Assembly (NCBI RefSeq): GCF_019703515.2
Contig: NC_059379.1
Coordinates: 22,867,880 to 22,931,879, forward strand
Source of the DNA: Myxocyprinus asiaticus
Taxonomy: Eukaryota; Chordata; Actinopteri; Cypriniformes; Catostomidae
Reading direction: 5' to 3'
DNA length: 64,000 bases
Under the pieces are notes generated by a model. It was not told where the DNA came from. It did no database searches and was given only the letters and a program-made list of their open reading frames with translations. The position numbers and the translations under genes were made by a program. Positions 34,406 through 46,500 of the stretch are shown in pieces. Numbering within the stretch: the first letter of the stretch is position 1; each line of letters starts with the position of its first letter.

Positions 34406-35696
34406 GTCTTGGAAAGGAAAGACTGGAAAATGCACTTAGAAAAAACAGTCTTTTGTTTTGACAATAAATATCATCTTATAATAGTTTATACTGCATCCTT
34501 TGACTTAGGTACAGCATTTTCAGGTTAATGCTTTTAACTATGCAGTCTTTTTAATAAGCATTTTTGTAACACTGGTCTTCCTGTAGTGTTTTGTTGATCT
34601 GCTCTAGAGATACATGTTTTCTAAGGGCTGTCACAAACAAATATAACACAATAAACAATCTCGCTTCCTTTGGTCTCGAATGTACTGACACTTCACATGA
34701 GCTATTTATGGATAAGCCTTAGTGAATGCTTATTCTGAAGCACCATAATAGGCAAATTATGCTTGCACATGTTCAAAAAATGTTTTTTTAAGGCTGATGT
34801 TGTTTATAACTTCTTTTAATGAAAACTTAGGTAACATACATTGGTATTTTGTACATTTCTTGTCCAAAACCACACACATATATGTACAGTATGTACATAT
34901 ATCATATGATTAAGGGAATGGAGACGTCAACTCCTTTGTCATAATAAACCAAACTTATATTCAAGCAAAATTCATATTCATATTTAATCATATTTTCATA
35001 ATACATTGATAAAAGTAAGTGGGGATCATAAAATATTTGTGAGTATTGTGTTGATCAGAAGATATTTAACATGTAATAAAGGACATGAGAAAATTACAGA
35101 CGTTTCATTATTTTTTTTTAGTTTTGCTTTTGAAAAGATCTTTGAACACATCACCAGTCTTGTGCACCACTGTGATCTGTAGTCGGTTTGTCTTATTTTG
35201 TAAAGATTGCTGGTTTCTCAGTGTCTGAAAATAAAACTGCCACCCAAGTTCGTCCTCAATGGGCATCTATGCTATCAAAATTAAACGAATATGAAATGCT
35301 TCATTTCTGTGTAAAAACAAGTTAAAGTGTTTTGCATAGTCGGTTAGCTAGCAGGTATATGTCTGTTCGGACTTCTACATGGTATCACTGTACACTATAT
35401 ACTGTATATCACTAATAGTATAAAGATTGACTTGCAAAAGGACTGACAGAATTTGCTAAATCAAAATACTGAAAAAACTGTATATTTTAATGGCATAGTT
35501 ATAGCTAGCTGTGTTTGTAATAAACAATAGAGATCTATTTTGATAGAGCAACCATAGCAGGTTGTATTTTCTTGAATCAAAGCTAATGTTTAAGGTAATG
35601 ATAGAAACTTTAGGACGATGAAATGAGTTCATTAAATACCACGTTTCTTCCATACACCTCCCATGGTTCCTGAACAACAACATATACACTGTTGGC
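34406..35696 (+). other. SH3BP1 3' UTR and convergent intergenic DNA
   Basis: AATAAA polyadenylation signals occur at 34464-34469 and 34650-34655, with another near 35075. The nearest two are good candidates for SH3BP1. The remainder is AT-rich with no recognised feature. Confidence 0.5.
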
Positions 35697-37091
35697 CAAA
35701 AGTTTGGAATAATGTACAGATTTTGCTCTTATGGAAAGAAATTGGTATCAACTCAACACCAGTTTCATGTACAACAGTAAAGAGATGACTCAGGGGTGCA
35801 GGCCTTATGGGAAGTATTGCAAAGAAAAAGCCACCTTTGAAACAGAAAAACAAAAAGAAAAAGTTAGAGTGGGCAAAGAAACACAGACATTGGACAACAG
35901 ATAATTGGAAAAGAGTGTTATGGATCTTAACCCCATTGAGCTTTTGTGGGATCAGCTAGACTGTAAGGTACGTGAGAAGTGCCCGACAAATTCGCCAAAG
36001 TGGTTTTCAACTGATCATAATGTGTAGTCAGGACATTAATAATGTGAAAAATTACTATTGCAATTTGAAAAAAATGTTCAGAACTTCTTAAATTATTTCA
36101 AATAGTTCTCATCAAAAAATCCTCCACGTGCAGCAATGACAGCTTTGCAGATCCTTGACATTCTAGCTGTCAGTTTGTCCAGATACTCAGGTGACATTTC
36201 ACCCCACACTTCCTGTAGCACTTGCCATAGATGTGGCTGTCTTGTCGGGCACTTCTCACACACCTTACAGTCTAGCTGATCCCACAAAAGCTCAATGGGG
36301 TTAAGATCCATAACACTCTTTTCCAATTATCTGTTGTCCAATGTCTGTGTTTCTTTGGAGTCCCACTCTAACATTTCTTTTTCAAAAGAGGCAATTCTTC
36401 CCATAAGGCCTGCACCCCTGAGTCTTCTCTTTACTGTTGTACATGAAACTGGTGTTGAGCGGGTAGAATTCAATGAAGCTGTCAGCTGAAGACATGTGAG
36501 GAGTCTATTTCTCAAACTAGAGACTCTGATGTACTTATCCTCTTGTTTAGTTGTACATCTGGCCTTCCACATCTCTTTCTGTCCTTGTTAGAGCCAGTTG
36601 TCCTTTGTCTTTGAAGACTGTAGTGTACAACTTTGTATGAAATCTTTTTTTTTTTTTTTTTGGCAATTGTATAGTCTTCATCCCTCAAAACAATGACTGA
36701 CTGACGAGTTTCTAGAGAGAAGTTTCTTTTTTGCCATTTTCGACCTAATATTGACCTTAAGACAACACAAAGACAATTTTAAGCTTCATTTAACAAACCA
36801 AATAGTTTTCAGCAGTGTTTGATATAATGGCACATGATTTTCTTGTACCAAATTAGCAATTTAGCATGATTACTCAAGGATAAGGTGTTGGTGTGATGGC
36901 TGCTGAAAATGGGGCCTGTCTAGATTTGATCAAAAATTACTTTTTTCAAATAGTGATGGTGCTGTTTTTTACATCAGTTATGTCCTGACTATACTTTGTG
37001 ATCAGTTGAATGACACTTTGGTAAATTAAAGTACCAATTTCCTTCGAAACAGCAAAATCTGTACATTATTCCAAACTTTTGGCCATCAGTG
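35697..37091 (-). mobile_element. Tc1-like transposon with an internal inverted duplication
   Basis: Terminal repeats CACTGTTGGCCAAAAGTTTG (35697) and CAAACTTTTGGCCATCAGTG (ending 37091) are flanked by TA. The transposase is read mainly on the minus strand: DLNPIELLWDQLDCKV and CPTRQPHLWQVLQEVWGEM at 36330-36170, preceded by the HTH half at higher coordinates. A second, forward copy of the segment around DLNPIELLWDQLDCKV lies at 35752-35989 and is inverted relative to 36242-36459. The element is disrupted and inactive. It sits between the convergent 3' ends of SH3BP1 and CDC42EP1. Confidence 0.85.
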
Positions 37092-37293
37092 TAGCTCTAA
37101 CCAAATGTCAAAATATCTACATAGATTCACCTACATTTCTGTTCTTTTTGATGTACTTTCATATGTGATACTTTCTTCAAATCTGCATGAAAGTAGGGGT
37201 AAAAAAGACATTATCAAAACTCATTTCATTCATCCCATTACTAAATTTAGAAACATTATTAAAAGTACTGTGTGATGAGGACATCCGATAGTG

Positions 37294-40200
37294 TTAGACT
37301 TTGATCTCGTCTTCCTCATCAGGGTACGTGTATGGTACTCCCCTGAAAGAGTTGTTGGCGTTTGTATTCCTGAGTCCTTCACTCCCATAATGACGTGCCA
37401 GCACATCAGCAGCCCTCTTGAAACTCTCCGGCTCCATGCCATGATCTTCAACATCATAGGAACACATCAGATCCCTCACTTTGGACTTTTTTGGTGACTC
37501 ACCATTTACAAAGTCTGAATGCTTCCACTCTCCACCATACAATCGTGTCCTGCCATCATCGTCTTCTCGCAGGAGGGAGTCCACCAATGACATGGTTGCA
37601 TAGGAGTCCACCTCAGAGTTCAGATCATCAGTCAATCCAAATGAGGGACTGGCCTCATGTGTCTTTTCACTGACAGGGTCGCCCTTTTCAGACACAGGGC
37701 TGTCAATTAAGGCAAAGACTTCAGACATAAGGGAGGGACCCAGATCAAAGGTGAAAGAGTTCATGGAGTCAGAAGGACTGACCGAGTCTGAACAGGGAAA
37801 GGAGGGGACACCAGTGTCCATGAGCGAGCCTCGGTGGATTTCGGGAGGGCAGGCTGGGGGAGAGCTGCCCTGGGCTGGATGCTCAGTGCGAGACAGCCTT
37901 GGCAAGGTGACAAAGCCAGACTCCAAACCTACAAAACAAGAAAGAAATACAAAAAAACATTAGACCTGCATTCATTTTCATGCTGGTTTAGGCTGTTTTA
38001 TGTTGGTTTCTAATGAATTGCACACTGTAGTATTTCTTTATTTTATTTCTTTCACTATTTTTTTGCGATTTTTGTACTCTACTGTATTGTATTGTATTTC
38101 TTGTTTCTTATTTCTCCTATTCTTTAATTTACATCTACTGCTTTAATGCCTTCCATGTCTCCCAAGGGATTAATATAGTCCTATCCTATCCTATCCTATT
38201 CAATTGCTGGTTTGATGCCAGTCTAGCTGGTCACCAGAGACTTGTGTCTCTGCAGAACAAAAATAGGCGTTTTCCAATCAGTGGGTGTTTTTCAACCAGT
38301 TTACATGATATGCCTAATACATTGGGATTCCCTACTTTCATTGGATAGTTCAGAAATGCCCATCCTGGTTTGGAAACGTCCACTGATTACATTGAGATTC
38401 CCTACTTTCATTGGACAGTTGAAAAACTGTGGTCACCAGCAAAAAATTCTGTTCTACTAGTATGATCTTTCTTAAGGTAGTTTACAAAACTTGTGAGGAC
38501 CCCAGCATCCCATGCAGGTGACCAGCATCCAAAACACAATATATGCTGGTGACCAGCAATGCTGTTTTGTGTGTGTGTGTGTGCGTGTTGATTATGAGTT
38601 TTCATAGTGTGAACTTTTGATTTATGATTTATCTTTTTGACCAACAGATGGCACTAACACACTGAATTGTAGCATTTCCTGACTGCAGCAACAGAAACGA
38701 ATAATTTCAGCCATGTGGCCAGACCAGATGCCCTTAATTACTGTATGTGAGTTTCGAACTTATAAAGACTTGGCATAGTAAGGGCAGAAATGACTAATTA
38801 TATGGAAACTATAAATTATTTGGATACAGGAAAACACTTTACATTAATGTAAACAGAACTCTAAAATGGGATTTGTTTTCAGCATTAAAAAACCTAGCTC
38901 CCGGTCAGAACATTAGTAGTTTTCAGCTTGAGTCATTCATTTAACCAGGAGTAACACTCAGTTTGCATAATAAATATCAAAATAATTATAACTAAACTTT
39001 GTGACTGGTAAAAGATTTCATTAATAGCACTAAACAAACTTTATCAATGTCCACAGTCAAATTTAGGATCGACAGTAGATGTAAGTTCGGTGTATGTTTA
39101 TAACTTTGTAGGGGTTGTATTTTTGAATAGGCCAACCTGTAGAGCAGCCAGTGAGGCATGTTTGAGGTATTTGTATGGGTGAGGCATAGGAATTCAGACA
39201 CAGATCGCTGAACTGTAATGTCTGGGTCTTGTATGGTAAAAGGGAGTCTGGGATTACCACAATTGTACAAATGGTTAATCAAACACTTTAAGTTTGATCT
39301 GCCTAATGTTTTCCTGGATGACAAAACAGCAATCCACAAACATATTTAATTCAGACAAAACGTGCATCTACAACACATAATATTTATCTCCGCAACTGTT
39401 GTTCATTAAAGGTGAAATTTTAAAGGTGTTTTCAAACAGGTTTCCCTGAAAATGCTCCCTGTCTGCAATTGGTCACGTATCAGATTGTCCTCCGTAAAAT
39501 TCACACCATTGGTTGAGCCAGTGTTGCTATGTCTGGCTGATTGAGATACTCAACCAAACAAAGCAATGTTTTGATAGCACCACAGAACCACAGCGTTTGC
39601 ACTTTTGGAGGGAATCCACCTACGAATGGATTACTCATAGTTGTTTCTGCACATAAAGCTGGAATAGGTTAAATTATTTTAACAGTAAAAAATTATAAGC
39701 TTCACCTTCATGAGTAATCTTCACAATTATCTTAATAAAAGCTCAGTTATACCCAGGCACATTGGCTGTAAGTACACTACGCTTAAGTAGTGTGTTTTGA
39801 TCCAATCACCATTACTAATTAAGTGAATCTAATGAGACTGTAAAATGTAGATTTGATGTGAACACCGATGGACTCACCATACAAGTATGTGGATGTCTCT
39901 GGTGTTTTGGGTGAACTAGGGAAAAGTACTTTAACAGGACAACCGTTGGGTGAGTCCACGTCCAGACGGGGGAGGGAGATGGCATTTTTTATGATTGGAG
40001 AAATGGGAGGAGGTGGGGGTGACAGGTCCTTGGAGCCACCGCAGGGCTTGTTTGGGGTCTTGCGGACATGGCGAAGTGTGCGGGAGAAGAAACCTTCATT
40101 CTTCTCTGAGGTGGAGGAATTGTCTCCATCTGCATTACTTCCTGCTCCACCATGGTTACTGAGGAACGAAGTGTCCCCAAACACGTCCCCTCCGCGGCCC

Positions 40201-40331
40201 ACATGCATGGTGTGGCGGAAGTCGCCCAGTGGGGGACTGATCATGTCCGGAGTGAGGTCACCTTTAAAGCGACGCTTTCCTGAGGAGTGGGACACCAGAC
40301 CCTTCAGGCCAGAGAGCTTGCCGAAGTTCAT
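37294..40331 (-). CDS. cdc42ep1: Cdc42 effector protein 1 (CDC42EP1/Borg5), complete coding region in two exons
   Basis: The protein begins at 40331 in exon 39878-40331 (GTGAGT donor), joins exon 37294-37928 (TAG acceptor) in frame and stops with TAA; 1089 nt, 362 aa. It binds active Cdc42 and promotes actin and septin rearrangement. The N-terminal KRRFKGDLTPDMIS leads into the CRIB motif ISPPLGDFRHTMHVG at residues 31-45, followed by GRGGDVFGDTSFLSNHGG. The Borg homology blocks SPIIKNAISLPRL and GLESGFVTLPRL come next, then FTFDLGPSLMSEV, and the acidic C-terminus EEDEIKV ends the protein. SFLSNHGG and the AISLPRL/GLESGF blocks fit CDC42EP1 rather than CDC42EP4. A splice acceptor (TAG) 27 bases before the ATG implies an upstream non-coding exon. 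It converges with SH3BP1. Confidence 0.93.
37929..39877. other. CDC42EP1 intron with repeat fragments
   Basis: It contains a (TCCTA)4 run at 38178-38198 and a CTGGTCACCAGCA-like minisatellite-type region with repeated CCCTACTTTCATTGGA (38210-38560). A short GT run lies near 38570. A MITE piece at 39407-39670 belongs to the 21700-22620 family. Nothing coding is seen. Confidence 0.5.
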
Positions 40332-42217
40332 GGTTTCTCCAGGTAGAAATTGTAGGTACTAGAGTCCACAACACAAAACCTATCTAAAAATGGTGAGAAC
40401 GGTAGCCAAATATATTCGTTTCACCCTTGCATCAGGACTACACAGAATACAACTTTTGAAAGCTGCAGTTGAGTGTAATGTTTCTTCTTACAGTTTTTCA
40501 AAAAGTAGACACTTTCAGCTGTGTCCCGTTTTTGCCACTGGTCTTTGTTCATATCCAGAAAGATTCAGTGAAGATAAATGTGAGCTGAAAATATGCATGA
40601 CTCCAATTCCTGAAAACCTCTGCTGCATATGTGGTCAGAGATTCTGGGCTTCACAGTTGTTCTGGGTTTCTGGTTTAGAAAAATTCAACTCAGAAATAAA
40701 TTCAGCTTTGGCTGCATATATCTATGTGGTTAAGAACTGAGACCATGTACTCCTTCTTCAGTAAGGTCCAGAAGGTCTGCTGCTACAAGTTCTGGAAGAT
40801 CAAATGTTAAAAAAATATATGTGAATTTTATTTTTTCATAAAAATAAAGTGATTCTGTGTTTATTTTATGAGAAGTTAGCACTGAAATATTAAATTATCA
40901 ACTTTTTGCTGTGAACATTTATTTAAAAATAAATAAAATTTATACTGATTTGACTCCTCGGTCATTCACCTTGAAATGTGGTAAAAAACATAAATAAAAA
41001 ATAAATAAATTAACAATTATTTTAAGCATTTCCAGTATCTTGGTCATTAACTTGTAGGGCATCTTAAAAAGCACATCTTTTTAACAAGGCAATTTTCATA
41101 ATATTTAGCAAAAGTAGCAATTACAAGCCATTCTTTCATTTATGAGCTTTCCACTGTAACATGCCACTCACATTTAGTCTGACTTTATTAGTAGTTTATT
41201 CAATTTTTTGTGGGATTGCATCAGCTCTCAGCAGTCTTTTAATTTGTGTTTAAATCCTTGAGAATCCTTTTAAAGGAATACGTTCTTATGTCTCATTCCA
41301 TCAATTTATGACAAGGTCTGTTCTGGCTGTGTGGTGCGTTTGACCCTAAATTACCAATAAAGACCACTTACCATGTGTAATATGCACAAACCATTTAGCC
41401 AAACCCTTTACCTAATTAGTGTCAGATCATAAATCACAACCAACCTGCTATTTGGACCTGGGAGAAACTCTACAATTATCATCCCATTCACTTTGAAAAA
41501 CATACAAAGGCAACATACCTGAATCAACCCCTTCATCTAATTAGTGTGACTGTATGCTTTCTTAATCCAAGTTCATTCAGTGACCTCAGCTCTGCACCCT
41601 GCTGCTGTGTGAGTCTGGCTCAATCCCAAACCCTCCAGGCAGGCTCGCTGCTTTATCCCTGCACATGTACTCATATGCTGAGCGGAGCCACTCGGTCCTC
41701 ATGCTCTTCCACTCCTACTGGCCTCTGCTCCTGATCCTTTGTTTTGAGAGATACGCAAATCCAGTGACCCGCTCTCCAGGAACCCCCCCGGGGAGATAAA
41801 GGAGTCTTTAAAATGCAGTAAATTAGATGTAATAATCTGGGGCAATAGTGTGTCTTGAGGGAGGCTCCTTAAGGATTGATCATGTCCAGGGTTAGCCCCT
41901 AATCCCTCTTCCCTTCCTTCTCCCCAAACCCCCCTCTGCTGGCTTTAGTTCACTCAGCCGTCCCGGTTTGGAGGATTTCTTGTAAAATCAACAAACCTCC
42001 TGTATGAGAGAGTGAGACAGATGTAGCACAGATCATGATCAACAACAATTAAATTAATTTTGCTCATATTAGGTCAACATGGCAGATTTTTCCTTGTATG
42101 TTTGTGTGTACAGGTCCAGATCTGTGGTCTAAAATGACATTGTACCCCAACTATATTTTTAACATCTTCTGAGAAATGGCAATAGTTGGGGAAAAGCGAA
42201 ATGTAATTGGCTGAACA
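40332..42217. other. CDC42EP1 upstream region, unassigned
   Basis: No repeat or gene was recognised here. The stretch 41340-41990 is less repeat-like than its surroundings. It carries two copies of CTAATTAGTGT (41412 and 41538) and TAATCC/GGATT motifs near 41870-41905, which would suit homeodomain binding. It might be a regulatory element. Confidence 0.3.
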
Positions 42218-42635
42218 CAGGGGTCTTAAACAGGGGGTCCATGGTGGTACTGTGGGGGAACCACCAATTATTGTTGGATCGCAGTTTAATTTTAATTAAA
42301 AAATGAAAATACTATGTGCTAAACAATATTCGAATATTAAGTTAACTTTAACCAAAGCTGAAGTTAAGAGGCTAAAGTGCAGCTAAATGTTTAATTGTCC
42401 CACCCACATTATGTATTGAGTAAAATTTAAATATACTGTAATGTACAAGTACTGTAATGTACAAGAAGTATATCAATCTGCACATCAATTATGATGATTT
42501 CAATGTCTTTGCAATGTAAGTCTTTAACAAAGTAAATTCATTAAGATGATAATATATCCATGTTATTAAAGGCCATCCTTCAAATGCAACACTCTATTTT
42601 ATTCAGTACGTAAGAAAGGTTGAAGACCCCTGTGC
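42218..42635. mobile_element. hAT-like MITE
   Basis: CAGGGGTCTTAAAC at the left and GTTGAAGACCCCTG at the right are inverted. The flanks GCTGAACA and GCTAAACA nearly match, fitting an 8-bp duplication. No coding sequence. Confidence 0.6.
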
Positions 42636-43854
42636 TAAACATAATATAACCCAATGGTTCCATCTGGTACATTGACATTTAGCAGGGCTGCTGTTGCCTC
42701 TTGACATGACAAATAGCCATAGACAAAAACACACAGTCTAGAATTCGGGCAGCTGTTGCTATTTAATACAAACAATGCAATTATGTCTGGAAAATGGCTG
42801 TGCATTGTTTGAATGAAGATGTGCATGTCAACCCAGTAAACCACAGTCTAATTGAACCCGTGTGTGTGAATGCATTCCTGGGAGAAATATCTCCGCACTC
42901 TGTCTATTGCAGACAGCCAGTACAGTACCCACATCTCAGATTGGAAACACGTTTCAATTTGCCTCCTCTTTCTCTCTGTGGGACTGCCAGTCTTTCTGCA
43001 TATGAGCATAAGGCTGCATTCAAGTTGACTGAAAAAACAGATCTGTCTGATCACTTTAATAGCACTTGCTTTTTGCAACCCTCAACTGCAGATTCATAAT
43101 ATAATGTCACTGAAATAAGTTAAGGGATGTGAACATTAATGACATTACAATAAAAACTGTCCTTTTGGGTGAAAAAACATTTCAATAAGTGCCATTTGTT
43201 AATCTTTTCCCAAATTTCCCCTTTCCCCCAAACAATATCTTGATCAGTTAGGCTACACTATTTTGTAACCTTGTTAACCAGTTGGACAAACATTCAAGAT
43301 AAGGCCTCATTTTTCCCTTCACCCACTGACCTTCACTCCTTTCTGGGCTCTAATGTGGTCTAAATAAAAAGAGGGCAGCCTTGGACTAAATCAAGATTAC
43401 AAATATAATGATATATTAATGCTTTCGTTATATGAACATATAATTTTTTTTTTTTACTCAAAGCAGTATGTTCTCCATGACCACTTGATAGTGTGGGTCC
43501 ATGATGGGGAAAAAATTTAATTAAATTAAAAAAAGAAATATGAAAGAGCCTATCTCTGCTTTAATATCTCTCCTACTGCTACAACTAGTCTGAGATTGGG
43601 CACCATAATATAACTATTAAAGGGGTCATGACATGATGAATCAAATTTTCCTTGATCGTTTGACATATACAGTAAGAGGTCCTTGTGCTATTAAAATATA
43701 ATGTAAGTTTCAGAACTCAAAACTTCCTCCTGACTGCAAAAAAAGAAACAAAGCTGCCAAAATGACTCGTTCTCTACTTCCTCAACATTGTGATGTCACA
43801 CTGTGGAAGACATTTGCATCTGACCACCTCCACAACAACTATGGAAGTGAATAA
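42636..43854. other. Intergenic, with a transposon-end fragment
   Basis: No gene was found. The stretch 43619-43845 (AGGGGTCATGACATGATGAA...) resembles one end of a common fish DNA transposon, without its partner end. Confidence 0.35.
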
Positions 43855-45637
43855 CTATGTTTCCATCCAAGGATTTTTTGTGAAAAAAGTTTTAGCGCAT
43901 CAAAATTAAGCTGATGGAAACGCAATTTATTGCTAAAATTTCACAAGTGTCGACATAATACTTTTCCGTTTAACTCTAGCGCATAAACTCTATGTCGATA
44001 CATCAAATGTTGTGAAACATTTCGCAGTTTGGAAACACTTTTTGTTGAGAAAATTGGCATTAATGCAAAAATGAAGTGTCACATGACAGAATTTACCCCA
44101 ATCGTTAACCTGTGTTAATCATGATGACAAGGTATAGAATCCTTGAAAGCCAATTTATTGTACGTGATTATGGATTGATCTGAATGGCATAAAGATCCGA
44201 TCACTGCAAACATGACACTTCCAGGAGTGCCAACACAAATATCTTGTTTCAAGACATGCACATTTGACAAGTGCACGCAGAACAAATGAATGGACACTGT
44301 TTGTGATTAATTTAATCGTGGTAGCCATCCGTTTATTTATTAAAGTTGCTTTTTCACACCGTTCAAAATAATAGACGGCAGTCACGGAATTAGCCCACAA
44401 TACAAAAAACATATCATTTCTGTGCATATATGTTTTAAATTAAAAATATATAAACAATACCAAAAGAAAAGCTTCAGTGTGCTTTTTTGGAACACTAACA
44501 TATAGCCCAATTATATTAAATTATTGTTTAGCTTACTTTTGAAAAAATGCTGGCAAAATTCCCTATATTAAATTAAATAAATTGCCAAATGAAAAACGTA
44601 TTAAATTAAAAAAAAAAATTACCAAACAAAAAAAATTATATTTTTAGACTAATATATGCCTTTTCTTTACACAAACTTAAATTAGCCTTACCCTGTTCTG
44701 TAGACTAAAGTGGCTGAATGACATTTTCTACACTTCAAAACTATTTGTCCAATGCAGAGTTCACTTTCAGAAAACTAGCTTTTGAACATTTTAAAACTTT
44801 TACATTTTTTAAATCTAACCCTCTTTACCTCGGATCGCATTTGCTGAGCTTCTTCAGAAAATGTCAATTGCATTATGACACTAAAAATAATTTGAGATGA
44901 CAATCAAGTTTAGTTGGTCGTTAAAAGTTGCTGGACAAATATACTGGACATAACGCAGTTGAGATGGCAATGCTTTAGATTAGATGATTGTTCAAAATAG
45001 CCTATTGAATATCAGGAATGTATCATATGTAAACCCTGAAATTACACAGCATCAGTTTTTCTTTAATAGCTGTGCACACAGTATATACACATGGATGGAC
45101 GGTCCTTATACTAAGACCGAAAGTTTCCCCCACTACTTGGTGCAGGTTGCCAGCTTGAACAGGGCCATGACGATTCGCTTTCGGGTCGGAACTGGTAGCA
45201 ACCTGTGATTGGCGCAGCATCAGGACCAATATTACAGCAACTGCTCCCGTTTGATTGCAATTCCTCATCTTCTGACTGATTTTATTTGTGAAATTAAAGT
45301 GACAGTAAACTGGCTAATTTCAATTAATTGTCTCAATACTCTCCCCATTTTACCAAAACTTCAGGGGGTAAAAAATTAGGGAATCTGGGAAGCGAATTAG
45401 CAATAAACACACATTTCTGAATGGAAACGCCTTCGGGGCAGATTTCTTTTGCGCTAAACCAAAACTTCTGCGACAAAGTGTTTTTTTTAGGCATGACGTC
45501 ATCACGCACACCATTTTTATCGATAAAAAGCCATTTGAATGGAAACAGGCAGAAGACGGCAAATTTCGCAAACATTTTTTTACACATTTTCACTTTGTCG
45601 ATAACAAAATAGCGCGAAAAGTGGATGGAAACTAGGC
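43855..45637 (-). mobile_element. PIF/Harbinger-like DNA transposon remnant
   Basis: Inverted ends TATGTTTCCATCCA (43856) and TGGATGGAAACTA (near 45634) are flanked by TAA at 43852-43854 and 45638-45640, the usual three-base duplication for this superfamily. A minus-strand frame at 45268-45023 contains VVGETFGLSIRTVHPCVY followed by TAIKEKLM, resembling the N-terminal part of Harbinger transposases. The rest of the coding region is gone. Confidence 0.7.
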
Positions 45638-45672
45638 TAATGTGGCCAATTTTTGGAAATGCAGAAATGTAA

Positions 45673-45838
45673 AGGGATAGTTTTCCAAAAAATGAATATT
45701 CTCTCATGATTTACTCACCCTCATGCCATCGCAGATGTGTATGACTTTCTTTCTTCTGATGAACACAAACAATGATTTTCAGAACAATATTTTTGCTCTG
45801 TTGTTCCATACAATGCAAGTGAATGGGTGCCAAAATCA
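45673..45838. mobile_element. MITE half (31018/32966 family)
   Basis: AAGGGATAGTTTTCCAAAAAAT, TTACTCACCCTCATGCCATC and TTTCTTCTGATGAACACAAA match the left half of the family. The right half is missing; a SINE tail follows immediately. Confidence 0.7.
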
Positions 45839-45885
45839 CACTGGGAATTGGGCATTCAAATTGGGGAGAAAAAATTGATTAATTA
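45839..45885 (-). mobile_element. Severely truncated tRNA-SINE (3' end only)
   Basis: Only the terminal GGGAATTGGGCATT-CAAATTGGGGAGAAAA portion of the SINE family is left. It is in the opposite orientation to the other copies (GGGAATTGGGCATT reads on the plus strand). Confidence 0.6.
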
Positions 45886-46329
45886 AAATAAAAAATGTCA
45901 TTATGTAATTCCAATATATAATTAATCTAATTTATCCACAGTGAAATGAATTCAAATCCTCTTCTGACTGCTGCTCACAACGGGCATGAAGGTTGCGGTG
46001 GTGCGCGTGTATAATTTTACAGCAGCACAGATTAGATTTCATGTAAAGGATCCAGCTCCGTCGAGCACGTAATAACACACTAGCTTATTCTGTTTATATG
46101 CCATTGCCTACATTGATTTAATGAACACTGTCTATGCTGTTAACCCAGTTAATAATAACCACTAAACACAACATAAACTTAACATAGTAATGCACAAATA
46201 CTTTGAGAAAACAATATCATTAATGTGACAGAACTCAGCAAATATACACAACTCACCATGTTATGTTGATGAATACAAGTTTATCATGGAAAAGGCGATG
46301 AATGGGATTTATCTCCTCATACGATAAGA

Positions 46330-46500
46330 TCCAGCACTCACTGTTAGCGACGCGCATTTAACTTTTTCTCTTTTGTAGAGTCTTCTCTCCATAAGCAGCG
46401 GTCTGCGTGAAGCTCCGCTACTGACTGACGCTCTCCAGTCTCGCGCTGCTGGAAGCGCGTTTGGTCAAGAGAGAATCAGGGGGCGGGCGTTTCAAAGACA
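46330..46500 (-). promoter_or_regulatory. GC-rich segment, possible CDC42EP1 promoter and first non-coding exon
   Basis: This CpG-containing segment is surrounded by AT-rich DNA. It has a GC box (GGGGGCGGGCG, about 46479-46489) and, on the minus strand, a possible donor GCTAACA|GTGAGTGC at 46342/46341. CDC42EP1 needs a 5' non-coding exon upstream of 40358 on this strand, and no closer candidate was seen. No other gene was found for it to serve. Confidence 0.4.

Noticed and set aside
40390..40740. 116-codon open frame on the plus strand upstream of CDC42EP1
   Set aside because: No recognisable domain or splice context; likely chance in the 5' region or intron of CDC42EP1.
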